Positions 7,956-14,570 of a stretch of 31,436 bases of DNA are shown here, piece after piece. Source of the DNA: Chloroflexota bacterium (GTDB lineage Bacteria; Chloroflexota; Anaerolineae; Aggregatilineales; Aggregatilineaceae); assembly GCA_016234525.1 (NCBI GenBank), contig JACRBK010000595.1, positions 1-31,436 on the forward strand, read 5' to 3'. The first letter of the stretch is position 1; each line of letters starts with the position of its first letter. A model generated the notes under the pieces. The model did no database searches. It was not told the DNA's origin and saw only the letters and a program-made list of their open reading frames with translations. The position numbers and the translations under genes were made by a program.

Positions 7956-9520
7956 TGCCATCTCGCCGTGCCTATCTTTTGATCGCTGCTCTGGCGCTGC
8001 TGTGGGGATCGCTGTTGGCGATTCTGATTCGCCAACCGGGTTACACCGACGCTTATTATTATTTCAATGCAGGGCAGCGGTTGGCCCAGGGGGACGGGCT
8101 GACCGATCCTTATCTGTGGGTGTACATCAACCCGCCCGATCATCTGCCAGGGCCGAGCCATACTTACTGGATGCCGTTGGAGTCGCTGCTGGCCGCAGGC
8201 AGCATGGTGTTGTTTGGTGCGTCGTTTGGGGCGGCGCAGCTTCCATCTGTTATTTGTTTTGCCGGGCTGGTGACGTTAGCTTTCTGGTCAGGGGCCAGGA
8301 CGGGGCAGAGCCGCCGCCATGCCTGGATCGTGGGTCTGCTGGTCTTATTCGGCGGGTTTTATGCCCCCTTCTGGATCACGACGGATACTTTCGCGCTATA
8401 TGGTCTGGTCGGCGCACTGGCTCTCATATCACTCGGACGCGGGCGTGAGTCAGGCAATTGGCGCTGGTACACGCTCAGCGGGGCATGTGGCGCATTGGCT
8501 CACCTCGCCCGCGCTGATGGTGTGCTGCTATTGATCGTGTTGATCCTTGTCGCTGTTTGGCCGCGCGCCGGGTGGAATTGGCGGCAAGCAGCGCGCTGGT
8601 CAGCCGCCGGGATCGCGGCTTATCTGTTGGTAATGACTCCCTGGTTGCTGCGCAACTGGTCAGAGATCGATTCACCGCTGCCGTCGGGCGGGCTGGATAC
8701 GATCTGGATGCGCAGTTATGACGAACTGGTGAATTATCCTCCCGGCGCAAATCCCGCCGATTTTTGGAACTGGGGCCTGGGAAATATCATTCAATCTCGC
8801 CTGACGGCGCTGGCGAACAATCTCGGCACATGGGTTGCCGTCGAGACCTGGGTGATTCTAGGTCCGTTTGTATTGATCGGGTTGTGGCTGCGCCGCCGCG
8901 ATCCGTTTTGGCTCGGCGTGCTGCTCTATGCCGCCGGGTTGCATCTGGCGATGACGTTCGTCTTTGCTTTTCCCGGCTACCGGGGCGGGTTGTTCCACTC
9001 GTCGTCGGCGCTGCTGCCCTTTTGGGCCAGCGCAGGGCTGATCGGGTTAGATGATGCTGTTGGCTGGATGGCAAAGCGGCGGCGTTGGCAGCGGGCGCAG
9101 GCACAGAGTGTATTCAGCGGCGCCCTGGTCGTTCTGGCGGCGATGATCGGGATAGGGATTCTGACGGCGCGGCTTTCGGCCTGGAACCACAATGCGGATT
9201 TTTACCGGACCCTGGCGGACGATCTCCCCGCTGGCGCGGTGGTGATGGTCAATGATCCCGCGGCGTTGTATTATCACGCCGGGTTATCTGGGGTCGTGAT
9301 CCCTAATGCTGATCCTCAAGTTGTGCCAGAGATTGCGGCGCGTTACGGCGTGACGCATCTCGTGCTGGATATCAATCGGACTGAGCCGTTTACCGGGTTA
9401 TTTCTGGGTCGCGACTCCATGCCATTTTTACGCCCTGCCCAGGTCTATGGCGCAGAGACGCCGGATCGTGCTGATGACCGACGCGTGTTTGAAATCGTGC
9501 AGCAGGAGTTGGGCCAATGA
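7955..9520 (+). CDS. GT-C type membrane glycosyltransferase-like protein, gene 6 of 7
   Basis: 521 residues with a first helix at residues 7-25. It is followed by 'PGYTDAYYYFNAGQRLAQGDG', where D32 takes the GT-C catalytic position and 'AxRLAxGxG' is a common pattern in ArnT-like proteins. 'HTYWMPLESLLAAG' replaces the HPPLYY motif. A short hydrophilic tail from about residue 415 contains 'LPAGAVVMVNDPAALYYHAG' and 'YGVTHLVLD'. No exact family can be named, but the fold is GT-C with reasonable certainty. The ATG at 7955 overlaps the previous stop in TAATG, with GGGAG 10 bases upstream. The frame is open well upstream inside gene 5, but that part lacks protein character. Confidence 0.75.
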   Translation: MPSRRAYLLIAALALLWGSLLAILIRQPGYTDAYYYFNAGQRLAQGDGLTDPYLWVYINPPDHLPGPSHTYWMPLESLLAAGSMVLFGASFGAAQLPSVICFAGLVTLAFWSGARTGQSRRHAWIVGLLVLFGGFYAPFWITTDTFALYGLVGALALISLGRGRESGNWRWYTLSGACGALAHLARADGVLLLIVLILVAVWPRAGWNWRQAARWSAAGIAAYLLVMTPWLLRNWSEIDSPLPSGGLDTIWMRSYDELVNYPPGANPADFWNWGLGNIIQSRLTALANNLGTWVAVETWVILGPFVLIGLWLRRRDPFWLGVLLYAAGLHLAMTFVFAFPGYRGGLFHSSSALLPFWASAGLIGLDDAVGWMAKRRRWQRAQAQSVFSGALVVLAAMIGIGILTARLSAWNHNADFYRTLADDLPAGAVVMVNDPAALYYHAGLSGVVIPNADPQVVPEIAARYGVTHLVLDINRTEPFTGLFLGRDSMPFLRPAQVYGAETPDRADDRRVFEIVQQELGQ

Positions 9521-11094
9521 CGCTGGGCCGATTTAAGCTGGATAAGCAGGATTGTTTAATTGGGATCGTGGCGCTGGCTGGCGTGATCGTGTACGTGGTC
9601 GCCTCCGCTGTGCTGCACAAGGTGGGTTTTCCGCTCGATGACTCGTGGATTCATCAGACGTACGGGCGTAATCTGGCTCAGCGCGGCGAATGGGCTTTTG
9701 TCCCCGGCGAACCCAGTGTCGCCTCTACATCGCCGCTGTTTACTGTCCTGCTGGCGGTGGGCTATTTTTTACATCTGCCGTTTTTTGTGTGGACTTTTGC
9801 CCTCGGCGCGCTGGCTCTGGCTGGAACCGGGTGGATCGGCAGGCGGTTAGGGGCGATTATGTTTCCCAAACTGCCCCTGGCTGGACTATGGACCGGATTG
9901 GCGATGGTGATCACCTGGCATTTGGTGTGGGCCGCGTCGTCTGGTATGGAAACGATCTTATTTTGTATGTTAAGTCTGGCGCTGGTGTGGTCCGGTTGGC
10001 GCGAGTTGGTGGTTCACCCCTCCGGGGATGATCCGCGCCGCGCTTTTAAGCGTGGGCTGCTCACGGGAGTGATCGGCGCACTGCTCACGCTCGCCCGTCC
10101 AGAGGGAGCCGGGTTAGTCGGGCTGACCGGGTTAGGTGTACTGCTGGCATGGCCTTATCCCCGATCTCGGCAGGGCTGGTGGATTTATGTAGCCTGGGGT
10201 GTGGGGGTAGCCGCCGCGTGGTTGATCGTACTCGCGCCTTATCTCGCGCTGAACTATCACATTGATGGCGCGCTGCTGCCGAACACTGCCGCCGCCAAAC
10301 AAGCCGAACATGCACCCATTCACCAGCACTGGGCGGTGTGGGAGCGTTATGGACGGCTGCTGCTGCCGCTGTTCGCCGGAGGGTTGATCATGCTGCTGCC
10401 AGGCATCCTGTTTGGTATTTATGGGATAGCGCGGCAGGCGGCGAAAAAACGGGCAGATGTTTTGTTTCTGCTGCCGCTGGCCTGGGCTTTTGTTGATCTG
10501 ACCGCCTACACACTTCGTCTGCCCGCCAACTATCAGCATGGGCGTTATGTCATGCCAATGCTGCCGCACTTGCTGTTATATGGTGTAGGAGGAACGCTCG
10601 CGTTAGTACATGCTGGACGCCGCCAACTGATTCCGCGTATACTCAGTCGCAGTCTGGCACTAGCGGCAGCGCTGATCACGGTTGGCTTCTGGGGTATCGG
10701 GGCGCGCCAGTATGCCCAGGATGTGCGAATTATCAATACTGAAATGGTAGATACAGCGCGCTGGGTCGAGAAAAATCTGCCACCAGATGAACTTCTGGCA
10801 GTTCACGATATTGGCGCGCTGGGTTATTACGCTCCCCGCCCAATCTTTGACCTGGCTGGGTTGGTGAGTCCTGAAATTGTACCCATTATCACCGATTACC
10901 AGGCCGTCATGGGCATGATGTGCGAACGCGGTGTGCGTTATTTGATGGTGCTGCCCGATCAGCGTCCCGCGCCGCTGGACGATCCACGCCTGGGGGCAGC
11001 GCCTATATTTGTCACTCGTGCGCCCTATTCACCTGCCGCCGGAGGCGGCAATATGACGATCTATCAGATGCAGTGGCCTGAACAGTGCCATTGA
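9517..11094 (+). CDS. GT-C type membrane glycosyltransferase-like protein, gene 7 of 7
   Basis: 525 residues with a first helix at residues 14-32. It is followed by 'VGFPLDDSWIHQTYGRNLA', with D41-D42 in the catalytic loop. 'SVASTSPLFTVLLA' follows. This 'LDDAWIHxxYARNLA...G..S.G.TSPL' layout is one I know from actinobacterial and Chloroflexota membrane proteins of unassigned GT-C type. The C-terminal part has 'DELLAVHDIGALGYYAPRPIFDLAGLVSPE', a hydrophilic segment shared by many such proteins. The start overlaps the previous stop as ATGA with AGGAG upstream. Near the 3' end, inside the coding region, a short perfect hairpin (11034-11050) is present. It is the last gene of the operon. Confidence 0.75.
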   Translation: MTLGRFKLDKQDCLIGIVALAGVIVYVVASAVLHKVGFPLDDSWIHQTYGRNLAQRGEWAFVPGEPSVASTSPLFTVLLAVGYFLHLPFFVWTFALGALALAGTGWIGRRLGAIMFPKLPLAGLWTGLAMVITWHLVWAASSGMETILFCMLSLALVWSGWRELVVHPSGDDPRRAFKRGLLTGVIGALLTLARPEGAGLVGLTGLGVLLAWPYPRSRQGWWIYVAWGVGVAAAWLIVLAPYLALNYHIDGALLPNTAAAKQAEHAPIHQHWAVWERYGRLLLPLFAGGLIMLLPGILFGIYGIARQAAKKRADVLFLLPLAWAFVDLTAYTLRLPANYQHGRYVMPMLPHLLLYGVGGTLALVHAGRRQLIPRILSRSLALAAALITVGFWGIGARQYAQDVRIINTEMVDTARWVEKNLPPDELLAVHDIGALGYYAPRPIFDLAGLVSPEIVPIITDYQAVMGMMCERGVRYLMVLPDQRPAPLDDPRLGAAPIFVTRAPYSPAAGGGNMTIYQMQWPEQCH

Positions 11095-11102
11095 TATTGT
11101 GA

Positions 11103-11158
11103 TGGGGAGAATGAACAGAATGCTTGCCCGTAGATTCTGTCATATGATATACTCCCCA
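11103..11158. repeat. Nested inverted repeats between the GT-C operon and the two-component genes
   Basis: Two perfect 7-base inverted repeats are nested: TGGGGAG (11103-11109) with CTCCCCA (11152-11158), and ACAGAAT (11115-11121) with ATTCTGT (11134-11140). They enclose the best promoter candidate for the response regulator gene. They could form one interrupted stem in RNA from the upstream operon or act as DNA operator half-sites. No T-run follows, so a simple intrinsic terminator is unlikely. Confidence 0.55.
11124..11153 (+). promoter_or_regulatory. Probable sigma-70-type promoter for the response regulator gene
   Basis: TTGCCC (11124-11129) and TATACT (11148-11153) are 18 bases apart. 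The -35 box lies in the loop of the inner inverted repeat and the -10 touches the outer one. Transcription would start near 11160, giving a leader of about 20-55 bases depending on which start codon is used. Confidence 0.5.
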
Positions 11159-11177
11159 CAAGAGATACGAGCAGGAG

Positions 11178-11939
11178 ATGTTAAGCCCAAATATTGCCGA
11201 GAAAGTGATTTTTCTCATGTTAGATGATCAATCGCAAAGTACGCAAAAAAGAATCACGCTGGTTATCGTTGACGATCATCCGGTCTTTCGCCAGGGACTG
11301 CGAAATATCTTCGTGGCAGAAGATGACATGCATGTGGTTGCTGAAGGCTTGAGCGGGGAACAGGCTATTCATCTGGTTCATACCTTACAACCTGATGTGT
11401 TGTTGTTGGATATAAACTTGCCCGGCATCAATGGCCTGCAAGTGACCAGCCGTCTAAAAGCCGAGCATGTAGCGACGGCCATTATTTTATTGACTGCCTA
11501 TGACGATACCGAGCAGATTCTTCATGCCATGCGCTCTGGTGGGGCTGCCTATTGCCCGAAAGATATTGAGCCAGAGGTGCTGCTCGACGTTGTGCGTAAG
11601 GTCAATAAAGGGTATTACGTGGTGGGTAAGCAGGTGTTTGATGAGGAAGGTCTTAAAGCCTGGCTCAATGCGGGAGTCGAAGCCGCAACCGGGCCGTACA
11701 TGATAGACCCCAACGAACACTTTATGCCGCTCAGCCCGCGCGAAATGGAGATTTTGCGGTTTGTAACCCAGGGGAAAAGTAATAAAGAGATTGCCCAATC
11801 CTTGGGCATCAGCCATCAAACTGTCAAGAATCATATGACGGCTATACTTAAGAAGTTGGACGTTCGAGATCGCACGCAGGCCGCTGTCTACGCGCTGCGA
11901 CGCGGGTGGGTGCGCGCCAAAGACCGCAAGCGCGAATAG
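11178..11939 (+). CDS. NarL/DegU-family response regulator
   Basis: The N-terminal receiver domain (about residues 25-145) has the acidic pair in 'VIVDDHP', the phospho-acceptor Asp in 'LLLDINLPG' (D78), the Thr in 'ILLTAYDD' and the Lys in 'AYCPKDI', so all switch residues are present. The C-terminal LuxR-type helix-turn-helix is complete (about 188-250: 'LSPREMEILRFVTQGKSNKEIA' and 'GISHQTVKNHMTAILKKL'). It is a DNA-binding transcriptional regulator controlled by phosphorylation. The start is uncertain: the ATG at 11178 has AGGAG directly against it with no spacer. The in-frame GTG at 11205 and ATG at 11217 are alternatives, the last giving 240 residues. It pairs with the following kinase-like gene and probably controls the Tad genes downstream. 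Confidence 0.92.
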   Translation: MLSPNIAEKVIFLMLDDQSQSTQKRITLVIVDDHPVFRQGLRNIFVAEDDMHVVAEGLSGEQAIHLVHTLQPDVLLLDINLPGINGLQVTSRLKAEHVATAIILLTAYDDTEQILHAMRSGGAAYCPKDIEPEVLLDVVRKVNKGYYVVGKQVFDEEGLKAWLNAGVEAATGPYMIDPNEHFMPLSPREMEILRFVTQGKSNKEIAQSLGISHQTVKNHMTAILKKLDVRDRTQAAVYALRRGWVRAKDRKRE

Positions 11940-11987
11940 TTGAGCGAATGTGGCTGCGCAGACATTAGGTAGTGAGGGATACCAATT

Positions 11988-13082
11988 ATGTTGCCGGGTG
12001 TCATGACTCCAAAAGAAGAACTGCTGGCCGAGTTTGAGGCCGAATATGAAAAGCAGCGCAAGCGGGTGAATGAGAACCAACAAATTATCGAGCAGACCCA
12101 GATGGAAGTTAACCGCCTGCGTGAGCGCAACAGCAATATCACGGCGCAGTTGCAGCGGGTCGAACAAAACTTTGATACCATCCCGCGGGCCGACATTAAA
12201 GGCGCCTACGATAATGCGCTGGATGCTAAGTCACGCCTGCTGACGATGCAGGGGCAGCTCGAAAAAGCCAAAGCCACTCAGGAAGAACTTGTGCATTTTC
12301 AAGAACTTCTGGAGCGGTTGTTGGGGCTGGTGCGTGGTTTGTCTCCCGATCAGCTCCCTGGGTCGTCGATGCGTATGGTGCCAAGTGCTATATCCAATGA
12401 GGATGAAAACGCCGGACTTTCGCAGCAGGTGATTGTGAGCATCGTAGAAGCGCAAGAAGGCGAGCGCCAACGACTGGCTCGCCAGATGCACGATGGCCCA
12501 GCCCAATCGCTGACCAACTTTATCTTACAGGCCGAAATCTGCCAGCGATTATTTGATCGCAACCCCGATCGGGCCGGAGAAGAGTTGGGTAACTTAAAAA
12601 CGGCGGCAGGAACCACTTTCCAAAAAGTGCGTGACTTTATTTTCGACCTGCGCCCCATGATGTTGGACGATCTCGGACTGATCCCCACCATTCGCCGTTA
12701 TGTAGAGGCGATTCAAGACAAGGCCAGCATCTCTACCCAGCTTAATATCTTGGGCGAAGAGCGTCGTCTGGCCGGGCATATCGAAGTGATGATGTTCCGC
12801 TCAGTGCAAACGATTTTAAGTTATGCCCGCGATGCGTTAGGGGCTAAGTCGGTGACGATTGGGCTGGATGTCGGCCCTGAATGGCTTAAAGCCACTCTTG
12901 ATCATGATGGGCGCAATTTCGATCCTGAGACAGTGTTTAATGTAGATACCCGCGACGATACGTCAGGGCTGCGCACGCTGCGGGATCGGATTCAACTCGT
13001 TGGCGGCTCGATCAGTGTGCTGTCCATTGAGGGCAAGAACACTCAATATACAGTGATATTGCCCGCGATTGAATCGGATTGA
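11988..13082 (+). CDS. DegS-type soluble histidine kinase-like protein with degenerate ATPase domain
   Basis: 364 residues without membrane segments. Residues about 8-120 are a long coiled coil rich in E/K/Q/R, as in DegS. The HisKA_3 dimerisation helix carries the phospho-acceptor H168 in 'RQMHDGPAQSL', and 'FIFDLRPMMLDDLGL' is also typical. The ATPase domain is strongly altered. The N-box, normally Q-E-A-x-x-N, reads Q274-T-I-L-S-Y279, so both the Glu and the Asn are missing. The G1 box, normally D-x-G-x-G-F, reads H306-D-G-R-N-F. The later 'GLRTLRDRIQLVGGSISV' is family-like. I infer a pseudokinase or a protein acting as scaffold or phosphatase for the adjacent regulator. The ATG at 11988 has GAGGG about ten bases upstream. 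Confidence 0.88.
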   Translation: MLPGVMTPKEELLAEFEAEYEKQRKRVNENQQIIEQTQMEVNRLRERNSNITAQLQRVEQNFDTIPRADIKGAYDNALDAKSRLLTMQGQLEKAKATQEELVHFQELLERLLGLVRGLSPDQLPGSSMRMVPSAISNEDENAGLSQQVIVSIVEAQEGERQRLARQMHDGPAQSLTNFILQAEICQRLFDRNPDRAGEELGNLKTAAGTTFQKVRDFIFDLRPMMLDDLGLIPTIRRYVEAIQDKASISTQLNILGEERRLAGHIEVMMFRSVQTILSYARDALGAKSVTIGLDVGPEWLKATLDHDGRNFDPETVFNVDTRDDTSGLRTLRDRIQLVGGSISVLSIEGKNTQYTVILPAIESD

Positions 13083-13138
13083 TTGTAAATAGGACTGTTA
13101 GGCTGTTTGCGGAATTTGCGCATCAGACTACACTAAGT

Positions 13139-13154
13139 AACAGTAGCTACAGTT
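13139..13154. promoter_or_regulatory. Near-perfect 16-base palindrome upstream of cpaB
   Basis: AACAGTAGCTACAGTT is symmetric at 14 of 16 positions, with one A-A mismatch in each arm. It lies 68 bases before the cpaB start. Size and symmetry suit a dimeric LuxR-type regulator. The assignment to the neighbouring response regulator is inference. Confidence 0.35.
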
Positions 13155-13165
13155 AAGCGGTCTGG

Positions 13166-13187
13166 CAGGTCTGACACCTGAGTTTTT
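13166..13187 (+). terminator. Weak possible terminator after the kinase-like gene
   Basis: CAGGT (13166-13170) pairs with ACCTG (13176-13180) around a 5-base loop, followed by AG and five Ts. The stem is only five base pairs, so termination would be partial at best. Confidence 0.25.
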
Positions 13188-13221
13188 GCCAACCCAAGCC
13201 AAAACCTTTTGGGAGGAACGT

Positions 13222-14409
13222 ATGCGAGGTCGAGTGCTTATTCTGATCGGTGCGGTCATTTTGTTGGCCGTCGTCGGAGTGGTCGTGTTTATGTCTGGTG
13301 ATAATGATGGCGACGGTGATACGGACCTCACCTTAACACCAGGTACAGGGGGCGAAGAACCGGTGGGACCTGGTGAAACGACCAGCCCACGTGTAGCCAA
13401 CCTGGTCGAAATTGTGGTCGCGATCCAGGATTTGCCGCGTGGTATGCTTATTCCTGAAGGCGGCGTGGGTATTCAACTTTGGCCGCAAGAATCTTTGCCC
13501 GAAGGCTATTTTTTGGGTGATCAACTTCCTGATGTGATTGGGCGTATCGCCCGCACCGATATTTATCGAGGAACACCGGTCTTAACCCGCCACGTCGTGG
13601 ATAATCTGTACGATATCGCTAGCGAGGGTTCGGACGCTGCGGCGCTGATGAACGCTCTGCCGGATGACCGAAGCTGGGTCGCACTCTCTATCCCGCTCGA
13701 TCCTTCCGGTATTGGTCAGGTCGCTTACGGGCTTCAGGATGGCGATTTTGTTGATGTGATCCTGTCGTTCTTGTTTGTCGACGTAGACCCGACCTTCCAG
13801 ACTCGTATGCCGAACAATGTTTCGTTGATTACCCGCCTCGAAACGGGCGAACTTAGCATTGGCGCGCCGCGTCAGGGGCGTCCAGAAGCCAGTACGCTTT
13901 CCCCTGAAGGGGTGCTGCTTGGCCCTAGCGAGTCTTCACAACGTCCGCGTTTGGTGACGCAGCGTACTGTAACGAACGCCTGGGTGCTGCATGTGGGTTA
14001 TTTCCCACCCGGTGGCAATATTGTTGGAGCCACGCCTACCTACGCCGATGTCGCCACGCTGCCTCCTCCTCCCGGCGAGCAAACTCAAGAGCAGGCGGCT
14101 GCTACTGTTCCTCCTTCGGTCACGCCTTATCTGCCGTTGATCATCACCCTGGCCGTTACGCCCCAAGATGCTTTGGTGCTGACCTGGGCAGTGGACGCGC
14201 AGATTCCGATCACCCTGGCGCTGCGTCAGGCGGGTGACGACCGCGTGACCAATACCGAGTCGGTCACATTGGACTACATTATTCGTACCTATAACGCCGA
14301 ACCCCCGAATGCGCTGGAATTTGCCCTTGAGCCGCCTATCACCAGCGTGCGCCGGTTTGATATCGGCACGCTGTATGATTTCTTGGGTGACATCGTTGTG
14401 CCCGAATAA
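13222..14409 (+). CDS. cpaB: Tad/Flp pilus assembly protein CpaB (RcpC)
   Basis: 395 residues. A single membrane helix at residues 3-23 anchors the protein, followed by a Gly/Asp/Thr-rich linker. A SAF-like domain lies at about residues 55-135 ('VEIVVAIQDLPRGMLIPEGGV...GRIARTDIYRGTPVLTRHVV'), as in CpaB/RcpC and flagellar FlgA. The RcpC-like part follows ('DRSWVALSIPLDPSGIGQVAYGLQDGDFVDVILS'). A Pro/Gln-rich stretch at about 290-305 interrupts the C-terminal half. CpaB acts outside the cytoplasmic membrane in Tad pilus assembly and, in diderms, works with the secretin; no secretin gene is near. The ATG at 13222 is preceded by GGGAGG. The frame continues upstream to a TTG at 13186 without support. 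Confidence 0.9.
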   Translation: MRGRVLILIGAVILLAVVGVVVFMSGDNDGDGDTDLTLTPGTGGEEPVGPGETTSPRVANLVEIVVAIQDLPRGMLIPEGGVGIQLWPQESLPEGYFLGDQLPDVIGRIARTDIYRGTPVLTRHVVDNLYDIASEGSDAAALMNALPDDRSWVALSIPLDPSGIGQVAYGLQDGDFVDVILSFLFVDVDPTFQTRMPNNVSLITRLETGELSIGAPRQGRPEASTLSPEGVLLGPSESSQRPRLVTQRTVTNAWVLHVGYFPPGGNIVGATPTYADVATLPPPPGEQTQEQAAATVPPSVTPYLPLIITLAVTPQDALVLTWAVDAQIPITLALRQAGDDRVTNTESVTLDYIIRTYNAEPPNALEFALEPPITSVRRFDIGTLYDFLGDIVVPE

Positions 14410-14450
14410 TCAGCGTTAGCGGTGGGCAAACAATAGGGCCATCAGGTTGA

Positions 14451-14486
14451 AAGGGCACGCTGTCTGAGTGAAGGGGTGTGCCCTTC
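14451..14486 (+). repeat. Two competing hairpins in the cpaB-cpaE gap
   Basis: AAGGGCAC (14451-14458) can pair perfectly with GTGCCCTT (14478-14485). Alternatively GAAGGG (14470-14475) can pair with CCCTTC (14481-14486) around a 5-base loop. Both use the same CCCTT, so only one can form. No clear T-run follows, only TTGT. Confidence 0.4.
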
Positions 14487-14517
14487 TTGTACAATGAGTG
14501 GGTGTCGTGAGTATAGA
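14487..14517 (+). promoter_or_regulatory. Possible internal promoter for cpaE
   Basis: TTGTAC (14487-14492) is followed after 18-19 bases by GTATAGA (14511-14517). The match is moderate. It would give cpaE and the downstream genes their own transcript with a leader of about 50 bases. Confidence 0.3.
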
Positions 14518-14570
14518 CGCTGTAAAATTAAAACAACCGGATGTATAACCTATAACAGGGGTGATGGCGG

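Noticed and set aside
11034..11050. Perfect TGCCGCC-GGA-GGCGGCA hairpin as terminator of the GT-C operon
   Set aside because: It lies inside the last coding region, 44 bases before the stop, and no T-run follows. It encodes an Ala-Gly-Gly stretch and may be chance.
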